A stretch of DNA of 64,000 nt, taken from NCBI GenBank assembly GCA_963834705.1, contig CAWICV010000012.1, forward strand, positions 124,001 to 188,000, read 5' to 3'. Under the pieces are notes generated by a model. The model was not told the DNA's origin. It did no database searches and saw only the letters and a program-made list of their open reading frames with translations. Source of the stretch: RYN-230 sp963834705 (lineage in GTDB: Bacteria > Actinomycetota > Actinomycetes > Streptosporangiales > Streptosporangiaceae). Positions 30,328-39,122 of the stretch are shown here, piece after piece (the stretch's first letter is position 1; every line of letters begins with the position of its first letter). The position numbers and the translations under genes are program-made.

Positions 30328-31779
30328 GTGACCGAGCTGCCGTTCTCAGTTGTGCGGCCTGACCGGCTGCACCGAAAGCTGCACGGCGGGCTGGGCCGCT
30401 GGTGGCGGCGGCGCAGCCTGCGTGGGCGGGTCACCCTGGCGTCAACCGCGGGGCTGGCCCTGGCACTGGCCGCCGCCGCCATGCTGCTGGCCAGCGTGCT
30501 GCGGCTGTCGCTGATCCGCGGTCTGGACAACTCGGCCCGGCAGGGCGCGCGGGAAGTGGCCGCGCTGCAGGACGCGGGCCGCCTGCCCAACCCGGTGCCG
30601 GTCGGCCCGGGCACGGTCAGCATCCAGGTGCTCGACCGGCAGGGCCAGATCACTCACGTGTCACCGGACGGGGACCGGCTGGTGCCGCTGCTGCCGCCCA
30701 GGGTGGCCGCGGCCAACGCCCGGGCTGGCCGGGCCGTGTTCCTGGATGGCGGGCCGTTCGGGCTGCCGGGCGAGGTCCGGGTGGCCACGGTCGCGCTCCG
30801 CGGCGGCGGCACCGTCATCGCCGCGGTCCCCTACACCCCGGTAGCCGAGAGCCTGGCCACCCTGGGCCGGGCGCTGATCATCGGCACCCCGGTGCTACTG
30901 GTGCTGCTGGCCGGGGCGGTCTGGCTGATCGTCGGCAGCACACTGCGCCCAATCGCCGAACTGCGCCGCGGCGCGCAGGATGTGACCCGGACCGGGCAGC
31001 CGCGGGCGCTGCCGGTGCCCGCCGCCCACGACGAGGTGCACAGCCTGGCCGTCACCCTGAACGACATGCTCAGCAGGCTGGGTGCGGCGCAGCAGCGGCA
31101 GCGCGGGCTGATCTCGGACACCGCGCACGAGCTGCGCAGCCCGATCGCCAGCATCCGGGCCCAGCTGGAAGTGGCGCTGGACCACCCGGACAGCCAGGAC
31201 TGGCGGCAGACCGGCAGCGACGTGCTCGCCGACACGCTGCGGCTGGCTGCGCTGGCCGAGGATCTGCTGGTGCTGGCCCGGCTGGACGAGTCGGACCGGC
31301 CGCGGGCGGCGCGGGATGTCGAGCTGGCCGCGCTGGCCGCCGACGTGGTCAGCCGGTATCCGGACGCACCCGTTCCGGTGGTGCTGGCCCAGGCCGAGCC
31401 GTGCCAGGTGACCGGGGACCCGGACGGGCTGGGCCGGATGCTCGGCAACCTGATCGACAACGCGGCCCGCTACGCGCGGAACCAGGTGACGGTGTCGCTG
31501 ACGCTGGACGGGCAGGCCGCGCGGCTGTGCGTCGCCGACGACGGCCCCGGCATCCCGGCAGTGGACCGGGAGCGGGCGTTCGGCCGGTTCACCCGGCTGG
31601 AAGCGGACCGTAGCCGGGATGGCGAGGACGCCGGCGGGGCCGGGCTCGGCCTGGCCATCGTGCGCGCCACGGCCTGGGCTCATGGTGGGTCAGCCTGGCT
31701 GGAGGACGCCGGGCCCGGGCTGCGCGCGGTGGTGCTGCTGCCCGGCGCTACCAGGTCGGCCGCGGCGGCAGCGCAGTAA
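30328..31779 (+). CDS. Sensor histidine kinase (OmpR-type partner)
   Basis: 483 aa from GTG 30328. TM1 about 35-60, an external sensor of about 115 aa, TM2 about 180-205 (ALIIGTPVLLVLLAGAVWLI), HAMP (STLRPIAELRRGAQDVTR), the phosphorylated His in LISDTAHELRSPIASI, and an ATPase domain with N box LGNLIDNAARYA, G1 VADDGPGIP and G2 GAGLGLAIV. Most likely partner of the OmpR-type regulator encoded at 28406-29083, separated from it by one membrane-protein gene. Confidence 0.92.
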   Translation: MTELPFSVVRPDRLHRKLHGGLGRWWRRRSLRGRVTLASTAGLALALAAAAMLLASVLRLSLIRGLDNSARQGAREVAALQDAGRLPNPVPVGPGTVSIQVLDRQGQITHVSPDGDRLVPLLPPRVAAANARAGRAVFLDGGPFGLPGEVRVATVALRGGGTVIAAVPYTPVAESLATLGRALIIGTPVLLVLLAGAVWLIVGSTLRPIAELRRGAQDVTRTGQPRALPVPAAHDEVHSLAVTLNDMLSRLGAAQQRQRGLISDTAHELRSPIASIRAQLEVALDHPDSQDWRQTGSDVLADTLRLAALAEDLLVLARLDESDRPRAARDVELAALAADVVSRYPDAPVPVVLAQAEPCQVTGDPDGLGRMLGNLIDNAARYARNQVTVSLTLDGQAARLCVADDGPGIPAVDRERAFGRFTRLEADRSRDGEDAGGAGLGLAIVRATAWAHGGSAWLEDAGPGLRAVVLLPGATRSAAAAAQ

Positions 31780-31803
31780 CCGCAGGCCTTCCGGCTATTC
31801 CGG

Positions 31804-32217
31804 CTATTCCGTGTCCTCCGCCGCGCTGTCTCCGTCACCGTCACCGGCCAAGGTGTCGTGGGCGGCCGTGTCGGTAACGGCCGTATCGTCATCATCCGCC
31901 GGGTTGCCTTCGCTACGCGCGCCTACCTTGGGCGGCGTGGCCCGATCGGCGAGCGGCTCTGCGCCGCCGGCCGAGGTCGCGGTCGGGAAGCCGGACGCGG
32001 CGGCCATGTCCCGCGCGGTCTGCGGGTCCGGGGCCACCGGCTTGGCCCCGGCGACCGGCGGCCAGCCCGGCACTGTGCGCCGTCCCGGCACCGTGCGCCG
32101 CCGCACGAAGGCGAAATAGAGCCCAATCATTACGACGATGAACAGGCCCAGCGGCAGCACCAGCGTCAGCACTGCCCCGCTCGTGCTGTAACCGAACAGC
32201 GCCGCTGAATGGGTCAT
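31804..32217 (-). CDS. Small single-TM protein A of the cta cluster
   Basis: About 137 aa from ATG 32217 (an in-frame ATG at 32241 overlaps ctaB). One TM helix, VLTLVLPLGLFIVVMIGLYF, then a basic patch and a long acidic, probably disordered tail. It is a paralogue of the protein encoded at 33368-33763: both have TLVLPLG.FIVVMIG.Y near the start and GFPTATS.GG.EPLADRATPP later. The gene is the last of the cta operon. It may be a small oxidase subunit or assembly factor, but no family is recognised. Confidence 0.7.
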   Translation of the reverse strand: MTHSAALFGYSTSGAVLTLVLPLGLFIVVMIGLYFAFVRRRTVPGRRTVPGWPPVAGAKPVAPDPQTARDMAAASGFPTATSAGGAEPLADRATPPKVGARSEGNPADDDDTAVTDTAAHDTLAGDGDGDSAAEDTE

Positions 32218-32225
32218 CGCGTGAC

Positions 32226-33371
32226 CTACCACGATCCCCACGGCAGCACGGCGGTGACGGCGATGACCGCGAACAGCAGGGTGAGATAGGCGATGGACAG
32301 GTGGAACAGGCGCATCGGGGCCGGGTTCACGCTGGGCTGGATCACCCCCGCGCAGGCCCCCTCGGTGACGCCGCGGCTGGCCCCGGCATCCGCCGGGCCG
32401 GCCGTCACGTCGGCCGCGGTGGCCACGTCCACCGCGGTCGCGGTGGCGACGCCTGCCGGGCCGGGCGGCATGTCCCCGGCCGGCACCGGGCTGAGCCCGG
32501 CGGGCCGCCGCGCGCCGACTGGCTCGTCCGCCTCCGGCATGGCCGCCACCCGGGCGCGCAGCCGGTGCGCTTCGATCAGGAACCAGCCGCCCAGGCCGAT
32601 CGCACAGGCGGTGTAAATCCAGCCCGCATATGGGGCCAGGGCCAGGGTGACCGCGACCATCAGGTAGGAGTAGATGAGGATCTTGCGCGCCACCTCGGCC
32701 GGGGTGGCCACGGCGGGCAGCATGGGCACGCCCGCCGCGACGTAGTCGTCGCGGAACTTCATGGCCAGCGCCCAGGTGTGCGGCGGGGTCCAGAAGAAGA
32801 TCACCGCGAACAGCACCACCGCGGGCAGGCCCACCGTGCCGGTAACCGCCGACCAGCCGATCAGCACCGGCATGCAGCCGGCCGCGCCACCGATGATGAT
32901 GTTGGACGGGGTGCGCCGCTTGAGCCCGAGCGTGTAGACGAACACGTAGAACAGGATCGCCGCGTCGGCCATGCCCGCGGACAGCCAGTTCACCAGCGTG
33001 CCCAGGAGCACGGTGGACACCGCGCCGAGCACGATGCCGAAGGCCAGCGCCTCGGCCGGCTTGATGACCGCGAGCTTGCCGTGGCCGGTCAGCGGGCGCC
33101 GGGAGGTGCGCCGCATCACGGCGTCGATGTCCCGGTCGATGTAGCAGTTGATGGTGTTCGCGCTGCCCGCGGCGAACGCGCCGCCCACCAGGGTCACGAC
33201 GAGAACCCGGATGGGCGGCAGGCCGCGCTGCGCGAGCAGCATCGTCGGGATGGTGGTGACCAGCAGCAGCTCGATGATGCGCGGCTTGGTCAGCGCGAAC
33301 AGCGACCGGGCGACCACCCGGGCGGAGCGGCGCCCCGCGGCAACGGGTAGCGCGTCGGTCGCTGGCGTCAC
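32226..33371 (-). CDS. ctaB: Protoheme IX farnesyltransferase (heme O synthase)
   Basis: 381 aa from GTG 33371, which overlaps the preceding stop (GTGA). UbiA-family prenyltransferase with the Asp-rich motif NCYIDRDIDAVMRRT and the second motif YTLGLKRRTPSNIIIGG, and about nine TM helices. It adds a farnesyl group to heme b for heme A synthesis. Compared with usual CtaB (about 300 aa) it carries an insertion of about 75 low-complexity residues (roughly 280-350, rich in Ala, Val, Thr, Pro) in the loop before the last TM helix (MRLFHLSIAYLTLLF), where most homologues have a few residues. Confidence 0.93.
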   Translation of the reverse strand: MTPATDALPVAAGRRSARVVARSLFALTKPRIIELLLVTTIPTMLLAQRGLPPIRVLVVTLVGGAFAAGSANTINCYIDRDIDAVMRRTSRRPLTGHGKLAVIKPAEALAFGIVLGAVSTVLLGTLVNWLSAGMADAAILFYVFVYTLGLKRRTPSNIIIGGAAGCMPVLIGWSAVTGTVGLPAVVLFAVIFFWTPPHTWALAMKFRDDYVAAGVPMLPAVATPAEVARKILIYSYLMVAVTLALAPYAGWIYTACAIGLGGWFLIEAHRLRARVAAMPEADEPVGARRPAGLSPVPAGDMPPGPAGVATATAVDVATAADVTAGPADAGASRGVTEGACAGVIQPSVNPAPMRLFHLSIAYLTLLFAVIAVTAVLPWGSW

Positions 33372-33763
33372 TCTGTGTCCTCCGGCTTCCCGCTGTCCGG
33401 GGCCTCGGTCGAGGCGGTCTGGTCAGTGCTGCCGTCCGCGGGCTGGTCCGCGGCGTCCTGCGCTCCGGCGTCCCCGGACCGGGCCCCGATCACCGGCGGG
33501 GTGGCCCGGTCGGCCAACGGCTCACTGCCGCCGGTGCTGGTCGCGGTCGGGAAGCCGGTGGCCGCCGCGATCGGCGCCGATGCCTCGGCGGCCGGCGCGA
33601 CCGGCCTGGCCCCGGCGATCGCCTGGTGCCCGGGGACGGTGTGCGGCCGGGTGAAGACAAGGTACATCCCGATCATGACCACGATGAACCAGCCGAGCGG
33701 CAGGACCAGCGTCATAACCTGCGCACCGAGCGGATAGTACGACACAAGTACCACGGCAATCAC
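33368..33763 (-). CDS. Small single-TM protein B of the cta cluster
   Basis: Up to 131 aa. The GTG at 33763 is only 2 bases from AGGAGG, so GTG 33754 (11 bases) may be the true start. One TM helix VMTLVLPLGWFIVVMIGMYL is followed by a disordered acidic tail containing ATGFPTATSTGGSEPLADRA. Paralogue of the protein at 31804-32217. The stop overlaps the ctaB start, so expression is tied to heme O synthase. Likely an uncharacterised oxidase-associated membrane peptide. Confidence 0.7.
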   Translation of the reverse strand: MIAVVLVSYYPLGAQVMTLVLPLGWFIVVMIGMYLVFTRPHTVPGHQAIAGARPVAPAAEASAPIAAATGFPTATSTGGSEPLADRATPPVIGARSGDAGAQDAADQPADGSTDQTASTEAPDSGKPEDTE

Positions 33764-33813
33764 GCCCTCCTGGCGGAACTCAATACACTGATCATCTCAG
33801 CCCGATTCACTGA

Positions 33814-34743
33814 TCATCTCAGCCCGGTCCGGGTGGGCCAGGCGGACTTCGAGGGCCGCAGCATCCGGTCCAGGCTGACCGAGAGCGCCTCGGACTCCTC
33901 GTCGTTCAGCCACTGGATGAGCAGGGACACTCCCGCGATCACGTACGGCAGCAGCATCAGGATCCACAGCTCTGCCCCAGCGAGCTGCTGATCCGCGGTG
34001 ACCGTGAGCAGATGATGACTTCCGGCCCCGCGGTACGTGGGGTAGATCACGTTCGCGCCGAAACTCAGCACCATGCCGAGCACCGTGCTGGCCAGCACGA
34101 CAGCCGCGATGAGCATCACCCGGTAGAGCGGTGCGAAGCGCGGCGAGAACGGCCGGGAGCCAACGAGCTGGAGCCAGAACAGCACACCGACGCCAAGGTA
34201 GCTGACCGCCTGTGCGGCCAGCACCACCGGGTGGTGCAGCCCGGCGTCATACAGGGCCGGCACGTACCAGCCGCACCAGACCAGGATGAACAGCCCGGTC
34301 ACCGCGACCGGCCAGGAGCGCAGCCGGGGCGGCGGCCGGCGCGGGACCGGGGCCACCGCGGCGGCCACCTGCTCCGCCTCGGCCAGCACCGCCGGGCCAG
34401 GCCGGGCGGCCGGGCGGCCCAGGCCGCGGCGCAGCACCAGCCACGGGGCGCCCAGCACGATCAGCGATGGCGCGACCACACCCAGCAGGATGTCCTGCAG
34501 CGCCCGGACCCAGATGAACGTGCCTGACCAGTAGCCCAGCGGCGACACCAGGGCGAGCAGCACCGCCAGCACGCCCGAGTAGAACGCCACCGCCTGCCAG
34601 CCCAGCCCGTGCGGCAGCGGTGCGCCGCCGCGGCGGGCATCGGCCCGCAGGCCGCGCAGCCCGGCCAGGTGCACTGCCACCACGAGCAGGCACCCGGCCA
34701 GCACGGCCGGGTTAGCCGACCAGTGCGCGGCAACCATGTTCAT
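33814..34743 (-). CDS. ctaG: Cytochrome c oxidase assembly protein, caa3_CtaG type
   Basis: 309 aa, seven or so TM helices. Features of the caa3_CtaG family: FYSGVLAVLLALVSPLGYWS, VRALQDILLGVVAPSLIVLG, LVWCGWYVPALYDAGLHHPV and a closing ADQQLAGAELWILMLLPYVI with the family's Gln/His positions. Thought to help copper insertion or assembly of the oxidase. It lies just after subunit III in the cta operon. Confidence 0.85.
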   Translation of the reverse strand: MNMVAAHWSANPAVLAGCLLVVAVHLAGLRGLRADARRGGAPLPHGLGWQAVAFYSGVLAVLLALVSPLGYWSGTFIWVRALQDILLGVVAPSLIVLGAPWLVLRRGLGRPAARPGPAVLAEAEQVAAAVAPVPRRPPPRLRSWPVAVTGLFILVWCGWYVPALYDAGLHHPVVLAAQAVSYLGVGVLFWLQLVGSRPFSPRFAPLYRVMLIAAVVLASTVLGMVLSFGANVIYPTYRGAGSHHLLTVTADQQLAGAELWILMLLPYVIAGVSLLIQWLNDEESEALSVSLDRMLRPSKSAWPTRTGLR

Positions 34744-34761
34744 GACCAGCCAGCCAAGTGA

Positions 34762-35430
34762 TCAGGCGGCCACGTAGAACAGGATGAAGAAGACGATCGT
34801 AACGATAGCCATGAAGTTCCAGATGAGCGTGAAGGCGCTCAGCGAGGACTGGAACCGCTGCACCGCGAACGCCTCGGCGTAGGTCGGCGGCTGCTCGACG
34901 AACATGATCGTCGGCAGCGGCCTGGCCCGCATGATCAGGATTTCCAGCCACATCATCGCGCCCAGCCAGCTGACCAGCATCACCGGGTAAAAGCCGGTGA
35001 ACACGCTGGAAAACCCCGAGCTGCCGGGCTGGAACGGCAGGCTCAGCAACTGGATGATCTCCAGCGCCACCGCGACCAGCCCGGCCACCAGGGCGACCAG
35101 GGCCATGCCCTGCCAGGCACCCTTCGCGCCCGCCTTGATCCGGGTCAGCCCCACGTACTGGACGGCGGCGCTGACCACGACCAGGGCCAGGATGGCCACC
35201 CCGTAGCCGATCTGCGGCGCGTGGTACCCCGACCCCTCCCAGCGGCCATTCGAGTTGACCGAGCGCAGGTAGAAGTAGGCGAACGCGAACGCGCCGTACA
35301 GGAACGACAGCGCGCCGATGGCGAACCGCGACCCGGTCCAGGCCGCGTTCAGCGCCGCCTCGTGGTAGAAGCCAGCTTCCTCGGCGGCCCGGTCGAGTTC
35401 GGCCGCGGGCTGTGACGTCTGCTCGGCCAT
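34762..35430 (-). CDS. ctaE: Cytochrome c oxidase subunit III
   Basis: 222 aa with five TM helices (FAIGALSFLYGAFAFAYFYL, GVAILALVVVSAAVQYVGL, ALVALVAGLVAVALEIIQLL, GFYPVMLVSWLGAMMWLEIL, and the C-terminal IVTIVFFILFYVA). Size and five-helix form suit the shorter actinobacterial subunit III. The start is separated from the ctaD stop by 3 bases, so the two are cotranscribed. Confidence 0.82.
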   Translation of the reverse strand: MAEQTSQPAAELDRAAEEAGFYHEAALNAAWTGSRFAIGALSFLYGAFAFAYFYLRSVNSNGRWEGSGYHAPQIGYGVAILALVVVSAAVQYVGLTRIKAGAKGAWQGMALVALVAGLVAVALEIIQLLSLPFQPGSSGFSSVFTGFYPVMLVSWLGAMMWLEILIMRARPLPTIMFVEQPPTYAEAFAVQRFQSSLSAFTLIWNFMAIVTIVFFILFYVAA

Positions 35431-35433
35431 GGC

Positions 35434-37407
35434 CTATGCCTCCACTCCGGTGGCGCCAGCGGTCGCATAGGAGGCGCTCACCACCCCGACCGGCGGGTTC
35501 AGGTCAGCCACCGGTGGCGCATCCTGCACGCCGTAGTCGTACGGACTCGAGAGGATGACCGGGATGTGCTCGAAGTTGCCACCCGGCGGCGGTGACGAGA
35601 TCTGCCATTCCAGGCCGCGCGAGTTCCATGGGTTGCCGATTTCGCGTTCCCGGACGATCACCGTGGACCAGATGAAGTTGATCAGGAAGATCAGGATCGA
35701 GCCGCCGAGCAGGAACGAGGAGATCGACACCCAGTCGTTGAGCGGCTCCAGGTTCCGCGCGTACTCGAACACCCGGCGCGGCTGGCCCAGCATGCCGACC
35801 GCGAACAGCGGCAGGAAGGTCGAGTTGAAGAAGATGAACATGGTCCAGAAGTGCAGATAGCCCAGCTTCTCGTTCAGCTTGATGCCCATCATCTTGGGCA
35901 GCCAGTAGTAGACCGCGCCCATGAAGGCGAAGATAAGGCCGCCCATGATCGTGTAGTGGAAGTGCGCCATCACGAAGAAACTGCCGTGCTCGGTGGTATC
36001 CGCCGGGACGTCGGATAGGAACACCCCCGAGATGCCGCCAATCAGGAAGTTGAAGTACAGCGCCATGGCGAACAGCATCGGCACGGTGAACCGGATTTTC
36101 GCTTTCCAGAACGTGCCCATCGCGACCAGGTAGATGAATCCGGTGGGGATCGAGATGAGCTCGGTGGTCAGCATGAACAGCGGCCGCATCTCCGGGTTGA
36201 TGCCGCTGTCGAACAGGTGGTGCTGCCAGACGAAGAAGGACAGCAGCGCCACCCCGATCAGGCCCGCCCCGGCCACCCGGTAGCCGAACAGCGGTTTGCG
36301 GCAGAACACCGGGATGATCTCCGAGACGATGCCGAACCCGGGCAGCGCCAGAATGTACACCTCGGGGTGGCCGAAGAACCAGAACAGGTTCTGGTACAGG
36401 TAGCTGCTGCCGCCGAGCTGGTTCACGTAGAACGCGGTCTCCACGGTGCGGTCGGTGGTGAGCATGTACAGCCCGCCCACCAGAACCGGCACGGACAGCA
36501 CCATCAGGAAGGAGACGGTGATCATGGACCAGACGAACATGGGCAGTCTGCTCCACCGCATGCCCGGCGCCCGGTAGTTGACCGCGGTGACGAAGATGTT
36601 GAACCCGGACAGGATGAGCGAGATGCCCATGATGCCGAAGGCCAGCGCGTAGGAGTCCATGCCCTCAGAGGCCTGGACGCTCAGCGGCGCGTACCCGGTC
36701 CAGCCGGTCGGGAAGCCGCCCACCAGCACGCCGGACAGCAGGATCACGTAGGCCGCCGGGGTCAGCCAGAAGGCCAGCGCCTCGAGACGCGGGAACGCCA
36801 TCCGCTTGGACCCGATCATCAGCGGCAGCAGGTACTGGCCGAACGGCCCGAGCACGACCGACGACATCATCATCATCATCATGGTGCCGTGCTCGCCCAC
36901 CACCATCAGGTAGGAACTGGCGTTCATGATGTGATACGTCGGCGACAGCAGCTCGGTCCGGATGGCCATGGCGAACAGGCCGCCGGTGCAGAAGTAGACG
37001 ATCATCCCGACCAGGTACTGGATGCCGACCACCTTGTGGTCCAGCGTGTACCGGAAGTACCGGGCCAGCCCGCTGAACGCCTCTTCCTCCTCTTCGGCCA
37101 CCGGCACCGGCCTGCCCAGCATCTGCCGGAACAGGTCGTTGAACACGCCGAGGCCGCCCAGCCACCCGAGGGTGCCGAGCACGTAGCCGAGCACGAGCGG
37201 GAAGTCGTTCATGTCGGACAGCGAGTTACGGGCGTAGTCCCAGGACAGCATGTTGCCGAGCCAGTGCCCGACGAAATAGCCGATGACGGCGCCGATGATG
37301 CCGGTGTGGAAGGCAGGCCGCAGCCACCACGGCCGGGCCGGGCGGGGGGCGGCAGGCCCAGCGCCCGCGGGCTCCTGCGCCTTCTCCGGCTCTATCTCGA
37401 TGGACAT
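35434..37407 (-). CDS. ctaD: Cytochrome c oxidase subunit I
   Basis: 657 aa. Twelve-helix core of heme-copper oxidases with the CuB-site motif FWFFGHPEVYILALPGFGI, later WQHHLFDSG, and heme ligands in MAHFHYTIMGG and near the early VVGEHGTMM. A run of six Met follows that His (HGTMMMMMMSSVV), where many homologues have mixed hydrophobics. There is an N-terminal extension of about 90 aa with a TM segment, and a C-terminal tail carrying WQISSPPPGGNF. Core of the aa3-type terminal oxidase, reducing O2 and pumping protons. Confidence 0.95.
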   Translation of the reverse strand: MSIEIEPEKAQEPAGAGPAAPRPARPWWLRPAFHTGIIGAVIGYFVGHWLGNMLSWDYARNSLSDMNDFPLVLGYVLGTLGWLGGLGVFNDLFRQMLGRPVPVAEEEEEAFSGLARYFRYTLDHKVVGIQYLVGMIVYFCTGGLFAMAIRTELLSPTYHIMNASSYLMVVGEHGTMMMMMMSSVVLGPFGQYLLPLMIGSKRMAFPRLEALAFWLTPAAYVILLSGVLVGGFPTGWTGYAPLSVQASEGMDSYALAFGIMGISLILSGFNIFVTAVNYRAPGMRWSRLPMFVWSMITVSFLMVLSVPVLVGGLYMLTTDRTVETAFYVNQLGGSSYLYQNLFWFFGHPEVYILALPGFGIVSEIIPVFCRKPLFGYRVAGAGLIGVALLSFFVWQHHLFDSGINPEMRPLFMLTTELISIPTGFIYLVAMGTFWKAKIRFTVPMLFAMALYFNFLIGGISGVFLSDVPADTTEHGSFFVMAHFHYTIMGGLIFAFMGAVYYWLPKMMGIKLNEKLGYLHFWTMFIFFNSTFLPLFAVGMLGQPRRVFEYARNLEPLNDWVSISSFLLGGSILIFLINFIWSTVIVREREIGNPWNSRGLEWQISSPPPGGNFEHIPVILSSPYDYGVQDAPPVADLNPPVGVVSASYATAGATGVEA

Positions 37408-37455
37408 CCGGTCACCTCTTCATCGCAGTGTCGGCCACGAGGACTGTGCCGCCGC

Positions 37456-38406
37456 TCACGGCGTCACCGGGTCTTGCGGTGGGTAGTAGTAGCCAGCCGC
37501 GCCGGTGATCCCGCTGACCTTGGTCAGCGTGGTGCCGAGCTGCGGGATCACCGTGGGGTCGTAGACCAGCGCGTATGGCGGCAGCGCCCGCAGGATGCCG
37601 GACCGCCGCTCAGCCAGCTCCGTCGCTCTTGCCCAGGTCAGGAACGCTGATGTGCTTTCCACCCGGCCGTAGTTGTACATGGCGCCATGCCAGATGCCGC
37701 ACAGCTCGTTGCATCTGACCACGAACTTCCCGGTCTGTCTGGCGGTGGTGTACGCGACGTTGTTCACGTTCGGGTTCGCGTCCGCCTTCACCCCCAGCAG
37801 ATAGGGCCAGAAGCTGTGGATCACATCCAGCGACGTGACGTTGAACTGGATGGGCCGGTTCACCGGCAGCATCAACTGGGTGCTCTCCATACCGCCGAAC
37901 TGCGGGTACCGGTAGGTGAACTGCCACTGCTGGCCGATCACCTGGACCTGCAGGTAGTTGCTGCCGGCCGGCTTCCACACCGGGCTGGAGCCCTCGCCCG
38001 CCCCCGCGCCCGCCGGGGCGATCAGCTCCACAGTGCCGAACACGAACGCGGCCAGCACGATGACCGCGGTGCCGCCGATCCAGAAGGCCTGGATCCCGGT
38101 GTGCCCGAACAGGGCCGGGCCGTCGTCGTCGTCACCCTGGCGGTGCCGCCAGTTGATCAGCGCGTAGCCGAAGTAGATCCAGACGAAGAGCATGACCGGG
38201 GCGGCCGCCAGCGCCAGCACGGCGATGTCGAACTGCTGGTGCAAGGCCGAGGTGGTCATGGTCCCCGGTGGCATATGCGGTTTCCACAAGAACCAGATGA
38301 GCAGGTCGGCGACGAGGGCCAGCACGATCCAGACAACGAAGATCCGGACGGCGTGATTGGGCTCCGTCTTGGCCGGTGTGGCCGGGGCGGCCTGGGACTC
38401 GGCCAT
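37456..38406 (-). CDS. ctaC: Cytochrome c oxidase subunit II
   Basis: 316 aa from ATG 38406, which overlaps the stop of the upstream gene (TGATG). Two TM helices (about 20-42 and 60-85), a third hydrophobic stretch near 108-128, then the cupredoxin domain with the complete CuA set: SLDVIHSFW for the first His and CNELCGIWHGAM for the two Cys, second His and Met. A C-terminal extension of about 70 aa without heme c motif follows. It accepts electrons from cytochrome c. Confidence 0.93.
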   Translation of the reverse strand: MAESQAAPATPAKTEPNHAVRIFVVWIVLALVADLLIWFLWKPHMPPGTMTTSALHQQFDIAVLALAAAPVMLFVWIYFGYALINWRHRQGDDDDGPALFGHTGIQAFWIGGTAVIVLAAFVFGTVELIAPAGAGAGEGSSPVWKPAGSNYLQVQVIGQQWQFTYRYPQFGGMESTQLMLPVNRPIQFNVTSLDVIHSFWPYLLGVKADANPNVNNVAYTTARQTGKFVVRCNELCGIWHGAMYNYGRVESTSAFLTWARATELAERRSGILRALPPYALVYDPTVIPQLGTTLTKVSGITGAAGYYYPPQDPVTP

Positions 38407-39122
38407 CAGGCTGACACCTCCATGTTGCCCATCATGAAACCGAGCGCCTGCATCGGGCCGCCGTTGCCATCTACGAAGCCGCCGCCGCACGGGATAAAGC
38501 ACTGCCAGCGGAACGTGCCGGTGCTGTCCGGCGTCATGAAGCTGAACTTCTCCACCGAGTGCGGGCCGGAAGTACACGGCGACGTGCCGCACGCCGACGA
38601 GTTGAATAGCGCTGTATTAGGCGAGGCAACGGGGACGAATACGTGCAGGCTGGGAATCGCGAACGTGTGGCCCACACTGCACGAGGCCCAGGTGTCGATC
38701 TGGCCCAACGTCTTGGCCGGGCCGAGTGGCTGGCCGACGGTCTTGAACTGCTGCACGCTGATCGAGTTGCCGATGGTGCCCTGGACCTTGCTCCAGTAGT
38801 TGTTGCGCGCTGGCGTGCAGCCGTCGTAGCCAAGGATCGTCATATTTACCCGGGTGTCCTTGGGCACCTGGAACAGGGTGGTATGCACCCACGCGTGTGT
38901 CTTCGGGTCCTGGACGAAGTAGCTCACCCAGTCCGGCCGCGAGGACACCGTGTTCTGCGGGTCCTCTTGCAGAACCACGTTGACAACGCCGCCATGCGCC
39001 TCGGGTACGTAGTTCACTGTCGGCGGATTGGCGCCGATGTAGTAGACGGCCAGGAAAGCCGCACCGCCCGCTACGGCGAGAACCGCCACTAGCAGGGTCA
39101 CGATACGGGCCGGCAGAGACAC
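38406..39122 (-). CDS. Membrane-anchored cupredoxin-like protein of the cta operon
   Basis: 238 aa from GTG 39122 with GAGGTGG about 6 bases upstream. One N-terminal TM helix (IVTLLVAVLAVAGGAAFLAV), then a secreted domain resembling a cupredoxin: VNMTILGYDGCTPARNNYW, VGHTFAIPSLHVFVPVASP, and a C-terminal FRWQCFIPCGGGFVDGNGG with PMQALGFMMGNMEV. This end looks like a CuA or type-1 copper loop (C-x3-C...M) but without the usual His between. First gene of the operon, overlapping ctaC. Probably an electron carrier, copper chaperone or extra oxidase subunit. Confidence 0.75.
   Translation of the reverse strand: MSLPARIVTLLVAVLAVAGGAAFLAVYYIGANPPTVNYVPEAHGGVVNVVLQEDPQNTVSSRPDWVSYFVQDPKTHAWVHTTLFQVPKDTRVNMTILGYDGCTPARNNYWSKVQGTIGNSISVQQFKTVGQPLGPAKTLGQIDTWASCSVGHTFAIPSLHVFVPVASPNTALFNSSACGTSPCTSGPHSVEKFSFMTPDSTGTFRWQCFIPCGGGFVDGNGGPMQALGFMMGNMEVSA

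Noticed and set aside
36217..37650. His-rich plus-strand frame opposite ctaD (runs of six His)
   Set aside because: The His run is the antisense of the MMMMMM stretch of cytochrome oxidase subunit I; no independent gene features.
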